Of a DNA stretch of 5,388 nt, positions 1-5,042 are shown one piece after another. The notes under the pieces were generated by a model, which made no database searches, was not told the DNA's origin, and worked only from the letters and a program-made list of their open reading frames with translations. The position numbers were made by a program, and so were the translations under genes. The DNA is from an uncultured Eubacteriales bacterium (GTDB lineage: Bacteria > Bacillota > Clostridia > Oscillospirales > Acutalibacteraceae), in contig CAKUXU010000056.1 in NCBI GenBank assembly GCA_934700635.1, positions 1 through 5,388 on the forward strand, in the 5' to 3' direction. The first letter of the stretch is position 1; each line of letters starts with the position of its first letter.

Positions 1-666
1 ACCACGAACAGTTGGTCTCCAACCCATATTACGTTTACGTCCTGCTTTACCAATTTTAACGTTTTCATGGTCAATGTTTCCGACTTGACCAATTGAAGCC
101 ATACATTCAATAGGAACATTTCTAAGTTCACCTGAAGGAAGTCTCAAAAGAGCCATTTTTCCTTCTTTTGCCATAAGCTGAGCCATTATTCCTGCTGCTC
201 TTGCAAGTTGTGCTCCTCTTCCAGGGTAAAGCTCTATGTTATGAACAAATGTACCTACAGGAATATTTGCAAGCGGAAGTGCATTTCCGACTTTAATATC
301 CGCACCTTCACCAGATACGATTTCCTGTCCTACTTTCATATCTTGAGGAGCTATAACATATCTTTTTTCTCCATCAGCATATTGAACAAGTGCTATATGA
401 GAAGATCTGTTTGGATCGTATTCAAGTGTTAAGACCTTACCAGAAACATCAAACTTACGTCTCTTGAAGTCTATAATACGATATTTTTTTCTGCTTCCGC
501 CACCTCTATGACGAACGGTAATTCTACCATAGCTGTTACGGCCTGCTTTCTTATTCAGAGGAGCAAGTAAACTTTTTTCAGGTTTTACTTTAGAAAGTTC
601 ACTATAGTCAATTACCGACATATTACGACGTCCTGGGGTAGTCGGTTTATAATTTCTAATTGCCAA
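1..666 (-). CDS. rplB: Large ribosomal subunit protein uL2 (L2), 3' end outside window
   Basis: L2 binds 23S rRNA near the peptidyl transferase centre and helps join the subunits. The 222 visible residues begin [18 protein letters not shown]. They include [16 protein letters not shown], the [21 protein letters not shown] segment, [26 protein letters not shown] and [25 protein letters not shown], all landmarks of bacterial L2. The frame runs off the left edge at RPTVRG, just before the usual VAMNP/DHPHGGGEG region, so roughly 55 C-terminal residues, including the catalytic-centre histidine region, are missing. The start is TTG at 666-664: an in-frame TGA at 675-673 rules out any upstream ATG, and MAIRNYKP matches the normal L2 N-terminus. 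AAAGGAG at 678-684 lies 11 bases upstream. It is the fifth gene of the S10 operon, 101 bases after rplW. Identity is certain and the start nearly so. Confidence 0.97.
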   Translation of the reverse strand, partial: MAIRNYKPTTPGRRNMSVIDYSELSKVKPEKSLLAPLNKKAGRNSYGRITVRHRGGGSRKKYRIIDFKRRKFDVSGKVLTLEYDPNRSSHIALVQYADGEKRYVIAPQDMKVGQEIVSGEGADIKVGNALPLANIPVGTFVHNIELYPGRGAQLARAAGIMAQLMAKEGKMALLRLPSGELRNVPIECMASIGQVGNIDHENVKIGKAGRKRNMGWRPTVRG

Positions 667-684
667 AATATCTCACTCTCCTTT
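664..684 (-). promoter_or_regulatory. rplB ribosome binding site with TTG start
   Basis: AAAGGAG at 678-684 precedes the TTG start codon (666-664) by 11 bases. An in-frame TGA at 675-673 lies between them, so the reading frame cannot be extended upstream. The next in-frame ATG is codon 16, which would remove the conserved [10 protein letters not shown]-terminus. The TTG start and long spacing suggest weaker initiation than at the other genes of this operon, which have AGGAGG or GGAGG with about 7-10 bases to ATG. Confidence 0.85.
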
Positions 685-692
685 AAATTTTT

Positions 693-723
693 AGCTTTGC
701 GGAGGCTGACTCCTCCTTAAGCT
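693..723 (-). other. Two-step hairpin in the rplW-rplB spacer
   Basis: On the minus-strand transcript, AGCTT (723-719) pairs with AAGCT (697-693). Inside it, GGAGG (716-712) pairs with CCTCC (705-701) around a 6-base loop. The inner arm contains AAGGAGG, a perfect Shine-Dalgarno-like sequence with no start codon after it at usable distance. The structure sits 9 bases upstream of the real rplB ribosome binding site. There is no clean U-tract after it, so it is not a typical terminator. It could be an RNA processing or translation control element. The pairing is visible in the sequence; its function is inferred. Confidence 0.45.
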
Positions 724-734
724 GCTTATTATTC

Positions 735-754
735 ATTTTTTAAATTTAAAAAAT
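735..754. repeat. 20-bp perfect A/T palindrome after rplW
   Basis: Positions 735-754 read the same on both strands: ATTTTTTAAA followed by its reverse complement. It begins 13 bases after the rplW stop codon and consists only of A and T. In RNA it could fold as a weak hairpin, but such A/T palindromes also arise by chance in AT-rich spacers. Together with the hairpin at 693-723 it accounts for much of the 101-base rplW-rplB gap. Confidence 0.35.
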
Positions 755-767
755 TTTGATGTGGTTA

Positions 768-1061
768 TTAAACCATTCCTTCGAAGAATTCTATTCCTTT
801 GCTGTCTTCTTTTAATGTAACATAAGCCTTTTTCCAAGAAGGAGTATAACCGCTATATTTTCCTTTACGGCGATATCTTCCACGAACTTTTAAAGTATTA
901 ACCTTTGAAACTTTTACTTTAAATATTTCTTCAACAGCTTTTGCTATTTCAATTTTTCCAGCTTCTTTTGAAACCTTGAAGGTGTATTTTTTACTTGGCA
1001 TTCCACCCATCGTTTTTTCTGTAATGATAGGTTTTATTATAATGTCATGAGCCATCATCAT
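768..1061 (-). CDS. rplW: Large ribosomal subunit protein uL23 (L23)
   Basis: L23 lies at the peptide exit of the 50S subunit, where signal recognition particle and trigger factor dock. The 97-residue product has the family pattern: HDIIIKPIITEKTM at residues 5-18, the KYTFKVSKEAGKIEIAKAVEEIFKVKV core, then VNTLKVRGRYRRKGKYSGYTPSWKKAYVTLKE. Length is normal for bacteria. The start overlaps the rplD stop by one base (TAATG), so the genes are probably translationally coupled. Three ATG codons stand in tandem (1061, 1058, 1055). AGGAGGTG, inside the end of rplD, is best spaced for the first. Which ATG is used changes only one or two methionines. Confidence 0.97.
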   Translation of the reverse strand: MMMAHDIIIKPIITEKTMGGMPSKKYTFKVSKEAGKIEIAKAVEEIFKVKVSKVNTLKVRGRYRRKGKYSGYTPSWKKAYVTLKEDSKGIEFFEGMV

Positions 1062-1684
1062 TATGCATACACCTCCTCAATTTTACTAATAGAATCCTTA
1101 AGAATTACCAATTTATTTGCGTTTAAAATATCATAAACATTTAAATCAGTAGCTTGAGAAGTTTTAACTCCTTCAATATTTCTTGCAGAACGAATAACTT
1201 TTTGATTCATTTCTGGAAGAACTATGAGTGACTTTCCGTTAGCTCCGACTGCATTTAAAACATTGTAAACTGCTTTAGTTTTGTATTCATTAACTGATAA
1301 TGAATCTAAAACAACTATACTTTCAGAAATAAGTTTACTTGAAAGTGCAGATTTTAAAGCTAAACGTCTTACTTTTTTGTTAAGAACATAGCTATAATCG
1401 CGTGGTTTCGGTGCAAAAACAATTCCACCGTGTCTCCATTGAGGAGCTCTTATAGATCCTTGACGTGCATGGCCAGTTCCCTTTTGTCTCCAAGGTTTCT
1501 TTCCGCCACCTGAGACTTCTGATCTTGTCAATGCACTTTGTGTTCCTTGACGTTTATTTGCTAAATGATTTACAACTACATCATGCATAACAGCTTCATT
1601 TGGCTCTATACCAAAAATTGAATCGGGGAGTTCAACAAATCCCACTTCTTTGCCCATCATATCGAGCACTGCTACTTTAGGCAT
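1061..1684 (-). CDS. rplD: Large ribosomal subunit protein uL4 (L4)
   Basis: L4 binds 23S rRNA and its extended loop lines the peptide exit tunnel. In E. coli free L4 also represses its own S10 operon. The product has 207 residues, normal length. The loop is clear at residues 59-98: [19 protein letters not shown], followed by APQWRHGG and [10 protein letters not shown]. The KPWRQKGTG segment (63-71), where macrolide-resistance changes are known in other bacteria, looks wild type. The C-terminal part ([22 protein letters not shown], then [16 protein letters not shown]) is the usual globular domain. The ATG at 1684 has GGAGG 7 bases upstream, and only 16 bases separate it from rplC. If autoregulation exists here, the rpsJ leader is the place to look; that is inference. 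Confidence 0.98.
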   Translation of the reverse strand: MPKVAVLDMMGKEVGFVELPDSIFGIEPNEAVMHDVVVNHLANKRQGTQSALTRSEVSGGGKKPWRQKGTGHARQGSIRAPQWRHGGIVFAPKPRDYSYVLNKKVRRLALKSALSSKLISESIVVLDSLSVNEYKTKAVYNVLNAVGANGKSLIVLPEMNQKVIRSARNIEGVKTSQATDLNVYDILNANKLVILKDSISKIEEVYA

Positions 1685-1700
1685 TACAATTCCTCCTTTC

Positions 1701-2333
1701 TTACGATTTTACAGTATTACTAACAAGTACTATACCGCCTTTTGGTCCAGGTACGGCACCTTTTACTGCAATTAAATTATTTTCGACATCTACTTTAATA
1801 ATTTCTAAATTTTGAACTGTAACTCTTTCAGCTCCGAGATGTCCAGACATTTTCTTTCCTTTGAAAACTCTTGAAGGATCAGAACATGCTCCGATAGATC
1901 CACCTTTTCTAACAACAGGGCCTGAACCGTGAGTTTCCTTAAGACGTCTGAAATTCCAGCGCTTAATTACGCCTGCCCAGCCTTTACCTTTGCTTGTTCC
2001 AACGATATCTACTTTTTCTCCTTGAGCAAAAACATCAGCTTTGAGTATATCTCCAACGTTTAACCCTTCGATATCTTCCAAACGAAATTCTCTTAAAGTT
2101 CTTTTCGGTGCAACATTACCTTTGTCAAAATGACCTTTCATAGGTTTATTGACAAGTTTCGGTCTTAAATCACCGTAACCCATTTGGATTGCATTGTAAC
2201 CATCAGTTTCAACTGTTTTCTTTTGAGAAATAACGCATGGACCTGCTTCGATTACAGTTACTGGAACAACTTTTCCTTCTTCATTAAAAACTTGAGTCAT
2301 TCCAATTTTTTTGCCTATAATTGCTTTTTTCAT
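1701..2333 (-). CDS. rplC: Large ribosomal subunit protein uL3 (L3)
   Basis: L3 is an early-assembly 50S protein whose central finger reaches toward the peptidyl transferase centre. The product has 210 residues, normal length. It begins [16 protein letters not shown] and contains [44 protein letters not shown] and [26 protein letters not shown]. The finger reads [23 protein letters not shown], whereas many clostridial L3 proteins have a form close to GSGPVHRHAGS; here the two histidines are replaced by V and K. The start ATG at 2333 has AGGAGG 7 bases upstream, and a 63-base spacer separates it from rpsJ. Identity is certain; the finger difference is from memory of the family and should be aligned. 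Confidence 0.98.
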   Translation of the reverse strand: MKKAIIGKKIGMTQVFNEEGKVVPVTVIEAGPCVISQKKTVETDGYNAIQMGYGDLRPKLVNKPMKGHFDKGNVAPKRTLREFRLEDIEGLNVGDILKADVFAQGEKVDIVGTSKGKGWAGVIKRWNFRRLKETHGSGPVVRKGGSIGACSDPSRVFKGKKMSGHLGAERVTVQNLEIIKVDVENNLIAVKGAVPGPKGGIVLVSNTVKS

Positions 2334-2359
2334 TTTTTATCCTCCTATTTAGGTTATTG

Positions 2360-2377
2360 GTTAGCACATTTGCCAAC
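2360..2377 (-). other. Short hairpin in the rpsJ-rplC spacer
   Basis: On the transcript GUUGGCA (2377-2371) pairs with UGCUAAC (2366-2360) around an AAUG loop. This gives seven pairs with one G-U wobble. It lies in the 63-base gap after rpsJ and ends about 14 bases before the rplC AGGAGG. No U-run follows, so it is not a terminator. A role in mRNA processing or stability is possible, and chance is also possible. Confidence 0.3.
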
Positions 2378-2396
2378 TTGACCCCACGTGTAGAAA

Positions 2397-2708
2397 TTAA
2401 AGTTTAACTTCTATTTCAACACCTGCAGGGAGTTCAAGATTCATAAGTGAATCTACTGTTTTGTTTGAAGGTTTTAAAATATCGATCAATCTCTTGTGAG
2501 TTCTCATTTCAAATTGTTCACGGCTATCTTTGTTTATATGAACAGAACGTAAAATGGTTATCACTTCTCTATCGGTCGGAAGGGGTACGGGTCCAGAAAC
2601 CTTGCATCCAGTTTTCACTACTGTTTGTACCAGTTTTTGTGATGCTTGATCAACAAGTTTAGGATCGTAGCCTTTTATTTTAACCCTAATTTTCTCTTTG
2701 ACTGCCAT
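2397..2708 (-). CDS. rpsJ: Small ribosomal subunit protein uS10 (S10)
   Basis: S10 is a 30S head protein; in other bacteria it also serves as NusE in transcription antitermination. The product has 103 residues, normal length: [20 protein letters not shown], then [40 protein letters not shown] and a C-terminal [12 protein letters not shown]. The loop around [17 protein letters not shown], where tetracycline-class resistance changes occur elsewhere, looks wild type. The frame can be read one codon further upstream from TTG (2711-2709), but ATG at 2708 is preferred: it gives a 7-base spacing from AAGGAGG (2716-2722) and the usual MAVKEKIR start. It is the first gene of the operon, behind a leader of about 240 nt. 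Confidence 0.98.
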   Translation of the reverse strand: MAVKEKIRVKIKGYDPKLVDQASQKLVQTVVKTGCKVSGPVPLPTDREVITILRSVHINKDSREQFEMRTHKRLIDILKPSNKTVDSLMNLELPAGVEIEVKL

Positions 2709-2726
2709 CAAATCGCCTCCTTACTT

Positions 2727-2768
2727 AAAAAATATGGTGGACTCGCTATTGTACACCTATCCGGGTGT
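2727..2768 (-). terminator. Candidate attenuator with mutually exclusive stems before rpsJ
   Basis: Two hairpins share one strand. Stem 1 pairs ACACC (2768-2764) with GGUGU (2757-2753) around a 6-base loop CGGAUA. Stem 2 pairs GGUGUAC (2757-2751) with GUCCACC (2742-2736) around an 8-base loop, seven positions with one U-C mismatch. After stem 2 come three bases and U6 (2732-2727). Stem 2 therefore resembles an intrinsic terminator and stem 1 its antiterminator, ending 4 bases before the rpsJ Shine-Dalgarno. The stems are short and the U-run is offset, so termination may be weak. The shared strand could also serve as a protein-binding switch. Confidence 0.38.
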
Positions 2769-2831
2769 TCCTAATTTTACGTAAATAAAACAGGATAAAC
2801 TACACGTTTAACCCGAATAATCCAAAAGCAT

Positions 2832-2860
2832 AAAATTTTCAAGGAGAACAAGAAAATCTT
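2832..2860 (-). other. Leader hairpin presenting an anti-Shine-Dalgarno loop
   Basis: AAGAUUUUC (2860-2852) pairs with GAAAAUUUU (2840-2832), nine pairs including one G-U. The 11-base loop (2851-2841) contains CUCCUU (2846-2841), which is complementary to AAGGAG of the rpsJ ribosome binding site about 120 bases downstream. A loop-to-ribosome-site contact could block translation. The complementarity is visible; the contact is inference, and six-base matches to a purine-rich site are not rare. Confidence 0.3.
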
Positions 2861-2891
2861 TCGCCCGGTTTAAAATCGGACATACTCCACG

Positions 2892-2914
2892 AAAAAACCG
2901 ACTATTTCTAATCG
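2892..2914 (-). other. Small hairpin followed by U6 early in the S10 leader
   Basis: CGAUU (2914-2910) pairs with AGUCG (2903-2899) around a 6-base loop, with one G-U wobble. One G then separates it from UUUUUU (2897-2892). This has the layout of a weak intrinsic terminator about 40-60 bases into the transcript. The U-tract side (CGGUUU, 2899-2894) can also pair with AAACCG further downstream (near 2866-2871), which would prevent use of the U-run. It may be a pause or attenuation site, or simply part of a larger fold. Confidence 0.28.
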
Positions 2915-2957
2915 CAACCTCTCGCTTCAACGCATACCTTTGCAGTCACACGCACTT

Positions 2958-2986
2958 ATTCTACCATACATAAATATAAAAATCAA
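2958..2986 (-). promoter_or_regulatory. Sigma-A-type promoter of the S10 operon
   Basis: On the minus strand, TTGATT (2986-2981) is followed by 17 bases and TAGAAT (2963-2958). TGG directly precedes the -10 box, an extended -10 element. Transcription should begin near 2951. The region upstream of the -35 box is nearly pure A/T, as in UP elements of strong ribosomal promoters. This is the only good promoter seen upstream of rpsJ, although read-through from elsewhere is prevented in any case by the divergent gene layout. Confidence 0.8.
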
Positions 2987-3192
2987 GAACTATTTTCATA
3001 AATTAATAAATATTTACCTTTTAAAGTAACTTTATAAATTAATACCGTTCACAATTTATATTTTTAATTCTTTTTTCAATCTGTTCATTAGTTAGAAAAA
3101 CATAATACTGAGTAATTTTTTTAATTTTACCCCTTAAAATACATGGTTTTATCATATTAAATTTGAAAAATAAAAATAATTTACAGTTTTAC
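2987..3192. other. AT-rich divergent spacer with an 11-bp direct repeat
   Basis: This stretch lies between the minus-strand S10 promoter and the plus-strand peptide-gene promoter. No reading frame with a ribosome binding site was seen. ATAAATTAATA occurs twice in the same orientation at 2998-3008 and 3034-3044, 36 bases apart, just upstream of the S10 -35 box. These may be part of an UP element or a regulator site; in sequence this AT-rich they may also be chance. Nothing else was recognised. Confidence 0.4.
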
Positions 3193-3221
3193 TTGACAAA
3201 ATAAAAAAATATGGTTACAAT
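3193..3221 (+). promoter_or_regulatory. Promoter of the Nif11-like peptide gene
   Basis: TTGACA (3193-3198) is a perfect -35 box. It is followed by 17 bases and TACAAT (3216-3221), five of six matches to the -10 consensus. Transcription should start near 3228, giving an untranslated leader of about 37 bases. The strength suggests high expression or control by a repressor, but no clear operator was seen around it. Confidence 0.82.
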
Positions 3222-3250
3222 ATAAATGTTAATCATAAACAAAAATATTT

Positions 3251-3258
3251 AGGAGGAG
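3251..3258 (+). promoter_or_regulatory. Strong ribosome binding site of the peptide gene
   Basis: AGGAGGAG ends 6 bases before the ATG at 3265, a near-ideal Shine-Dalgarno site. Together with the near-consensus promoter it marks this as a highly expressed gene and fixes the start codon. Confidence 0.85.
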
Positions 3259-3264
3259 ATATTT

Positions 3265-3780
3265 ATGGATAAAAATTCATTGGAGAATTTATTGAAGGAC
3301 AAAGACTTCGTTAAAAAAATTTTGGAAATGGAAACACCTGAGGAAGTACAACGTTCATTCAAAGAAAATAACATAGACTTTTCTATTGATGAAATAAAAT
3401 TAATGGGAAGAATAGTCAATGAATGTTTAAAAGAAGTACGCTCTCTTCCAGAAGCAGAACTTTCAAAAATTTCCGCAGGATCAGTTGGAGACTTCTTTAA
3501 AGGTGCAGGACTCGGTGCATTAGATGCAGTTCCAGGCGGAGGACTTGCATACAAGGCTTTAACTGGATATGAAACCGGTTCTGAAATAGATGATCCAGGA
3601 AGTATGGGAGCAGCAAATGCTGGATATCATACAGGAAAAGGATTAACCTATGTAATAGGTGCCGCAGGATTAATCACTGCTACAACTGTAGTTGTATGCA
3701 AAAATCCTAAAGCTGTAAAATGGGCAGTTGATAAAGTCAAATCAATTGGTTCAAGCATTACTAAGAAAATAACAAAATAA
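3265..3780 (+). CDS. Nif11-like leader peptide precursor, putative bacteriocin or RiPP-like secreted peptide
   Basis: The 171-residue product has two unlike halves. Residues 1-72 are charged and helical: SLENLLKDKDFVKKILEMET, PEEVQRSFKENNIDFSIDEIKLM. This resembles Nif11-type leaders, and it ends LPEAELSKISAG. That end fits the double-glycine leader pattern (L at -12, E -8, L -7, I -4, AG at -2/-1), so cleavage after Gly72 by a C39-type peptidase transporter is likely. The 99-residue remainder is glycine/alanine-rich (GAGLGALDAVPGGG). It has a hydrophobic stretch near 127-144, one cysteine (145) and a lysine-rich C-terminal helix. This is a plausible membrane-active core. No modification, transport or immunity gene is nearby. 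It has its own promoter and terminator. The leader family is fairly clear; the function of the core is inferred. Confidence 0.72.
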   Translation: MDKNSLENLLKDKDFVKKILEMETPEEVQRSFKENNIDFSIDEIKLMGRIVNECLKEVRSLPEAELSKISAGSVGDFFKGAGLGALDAVPGGGLAYKALTGYETGSEIDDPGSMGAANAGYHTGKGLTYVIGAAGLITATTVVVCKNPKAVKWAVDKVKSIGSSITKKITK

Positions 3781-3820
3781 AAAAAAATTGCCACCTCTCT
3801 AATAGTTGAGAGGTGGCTTT
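3779..3820. terminator. Shared bidirectional terminator of the convergent gene pair
   Basis: GCCACCTCTC (3790-3799) and GAGAGGTGGC (3808-3817) form a perfect 10-bp stem with an 8-base loop. On the minus strand it is followed by AA and a run of nine T (3787-3779), a strong terminator for the 386-residue gene, whose stop codon lies 8 bases before the stem. On the plus strand the tail is TTTAATATTT, somewhat weaker, serving the peptide gene, whose stop is 9 bases before the stem. Confidence 0.93.
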
Positions 3821-3825
3821 AATAT

Positions 3826-4986
3826 TTACAAACGGCTTTCACAATACTTCGAGATACCTTCTTTAAAATCACCTAAAATATAAATCAGTACTTCATTTAT
3901 CTTACTTTTTGCAAACAATGGTATATGTTTGTCAGTTTTTTTATTTTTTAACCCATTCAAAGATTTAATAATACTATCATAGGTTTTATCAAAGCTTTTT
4001 TTGTAAGACTTTATAGATTTTGATTTATAAATTTTCTGGGCATACTCAAGCAATTTAATAATATCTTTAGCTATAACATTTGAGTAAGACCTTTTTAATC
4101 GTGATCCTAAAGTTTTCTTTCTTTTTAAAACGTTACCTTCAAGACATTCTTTAAAGGATTTACTAAAACTAGAAACAGTTACAGCATCATTAACCCACCC
4201 ATTTTTTAAATAATAATTGTAAATGTCATTTAACCTTTCAATCAGTTTTTTCTCTTGTTCATCTTTACCGCTAAGTATTACTTTATTTTCTTTATACTCT
4301 TTCACAGATTTTTCAAGTGCACTCTCATAAACTTTAACTGATTTATCGTTCTCCTCCACAGCAGAAAGGGTTTTAGTTGCGATTTTTTTAACATTTTCTA
4401 CTGTTGTTTTCATTCCTTCTTCAAATTTTTCAGCTTCTTTTTTCAATGCCTCATTAGCTTTATCTGGAGGGAGCGGAGGAGCTGTAGGTGGTGCCGGTGG
4501 TGTTTGAGTAAGTAACGGTGGTGGCGGTGGCGGCGGCGGAACTTGCCCCCCATCCACACTAGGAACAGGCGCTTCTTTTGATTCTAAAACTTTTTGTTCT
4601 TTTTTTACTAAATCAGCGGACTTTTCATCTTTAGGTATTCCAGATTCATTGTTTTTAATATCTTCTTTTGTTTGTTGCAATTCTAAATTGCTTTCAAGTG
4701 CTGTTTTTCTCAAACCGCTCATAACTCCACCAAACAGCTCATTAATTTTATCTATACGGTTCTGATCAATTCTCTTAATGGCCTCGTCCTTGCCCTGTTG
4801 TACAGTGCTGGAAACATTTTTTTTAATATCATTAACCTTATTTTCAGCATTTTTTGCCGCTTGCTCAATGGGTTTCTTTACTTGTTCAGTTACTTCTTTT
4901 GTTTTTTGTTTTACTTCCTTAACTACTTTTTCACCTTCAAAATGCAATTGCGATATAAGTTTTGTAATTTTTTCACTTGCTGGCAT
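3826..4986 (-). CDS. Hypothetical Lys/Glu-rich helical protein with polyproline segment
   Basis: I do not recognise a family for this 386-residue protein. Residues 1-80 are an amphipathic Lys/Glu-rich helix or coiled coil (KVVKEVKQKTKEVTEQVKK and onward). Residues about 105-145 are polar and probably disordered. Residues 149-174 are proline-rich: eight prolines in a row (150-157), then LLTQTPPAPPTAPPLPP. Residues 175-386 are again helical and lysine-rich, with aromatic patches (NDIYNYYLKNGW) and two cysteines (281, 382). No signal peptide or membrane segment is visible, so it is probably cytoplasmic unless exported by a special route. ATG at 4986 has AAAGGA 9 bases upstream. It has its own promoter and terminator. 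The proline tract resembles linkers or ligands of SH3/EVH1/profilin-type modules by composition only. Confidence 0.8.
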   Translation of the reverse strand: MPASEKITKLISQLHFEGEKVVKEVKQKTKEVTEQVKKPIEQAAKNAENKVNDIKKNVSSTVQQGKDEAIKRIDQNRIDKINELFGGVMSGLRKTALESNLELQQTKEDIKNNESGIPKDEKSADLVKKEQKVLESKEAPVPSVDGGQVPPPPPPPPLLTQTPPAPPTAPPLPPDKANEALKKEAEKFEEGMKTTVENVKKIATKTLSAVEENDKSVKVYESALEKSVKEYKENKVILSGKDEQEKKLIERLNDIYNYYLKNGWVNDAVTVSSFSKSFKECLEGNVLKRKKTLGSRLKRSYSNVIAKDIIKLLEYAQKIYKSKSIKSYKKSFDKTYDSIIKSLNGLKNKKTDKHIPLFAKSKINEVLIYILGDFKEGISKYCESRL

Positions 4987-5017
4987 ATAAGCACATCCTT
5001 TCTTTTGTTTATACTTT

Positions 5018-5038
5018 AATGTAAAATAAATTTACATT
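5018..5038. promoter_or_regulatory. Perfect inverted repeat at the start site, GlnR/TnrA-like
   Basis: AATGTAAA (5018-5025) and TTTACATT (5031-5038) are exact inverted copies separated by 5 bases. The site contains TGTAA, seven bases, TTACA (5020-5036), which satisfies the TGTNAN7TNACA consensus known for GlnR and TnrA in Bacillus. It covers the predicted transcription start (near 5036) of the 386-residue gene, so a bound protein would repress. In AT-rich DNA such matches can be chance, and other regulators also use TGTAA/TTACA half sites. Confidence 0.45.
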
Positions 5039-5042
5039 TGGT

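Larger units (their letters stand above)
2709..2951 (-). ncRNA. Structured 5' leader of the S10 operon mRNA
   Basis: The predicted transcript starts about 7 bases after the -10 box, near 2951, so about 240 untranslated bases precede rpsJ. The leader is less AT-rich than the spacer upstream of it and holds at least five hairpins: 2899-2914 (then U6), 2832-2860, 2793-2813 (GGUUAAAC with GUUUAUCC, one mismatch, 5-base loop), and the overlapping pair at 2736-2768. Long leaders that control the S10 operon are known in other bacteria; in E. coli L4 binds one. Whether this leader binds L4 or another protein cannot be told from one sequence. No known riboswitch was recognised. The structures are visible by eye; the regulatory role is inferred. 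Confidence 0.5.

Noticed and set aside
208..432. Plus-strand frame opposite rplB
   Set aside because: It is antisense to rplB; the composition is low-complexity and there is no ribosome binding site or promoter.
2184..2381. Plus-strand frame of 65 codons opposite rplC
   Set aside because: It is antisense to a certain ribosomal gene, with no ribosome binding site and a Phe/Asn/Cys-rich composition typical of shadow frames.
2709..2711. TTG codon directly before the rpsJ ATG as an alternative start
   Set aside because: It would leave only 5 bases to the Shine-Dalgarno, and the ATG that follows gives the standard S10 N-terminus.
2776..2785. 10-bp palindrome TTTACGTAAA in the S10 leader
   Set aside because: It is short and inside transcribed RNA where no operator is expected; its two-base centre does not allow a stable hairpin loop.
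2839..2883. Minus-strand 14-codon frame in the S10 leader (MSDFKPGERFSCSP)
   Set aside because: GGAG is only one base from the ATG, too close for normal initiation, and the codons overlap a hairpin. No amino-acid run suggests a leader-peptide attenuator.
3087..3122. Imperfect hairpin followed by T-run on the plus strand in the divergent spacer
   Set aside because: It has a mismatch and a wobble, contains almost no G-C pairs, and there is no plus-strand gene upstream for it to terminate.
3249..3554. Minus-strand frame of 101 codons opposite the peptide gene
   Set aside because: It is the shadow of the plus-strand gene, which has a promoter, ribosome binding site and terminator; this frame has none.
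4778..5019. Two overlapping plus-strand frames rich in Phe and Leu opposite the polyproline gene
   Set aside because: They are the reverse reading of Lys/Glu codons, which always looks like a hydrophobic membrane protein. No ribosome binding site was seen.
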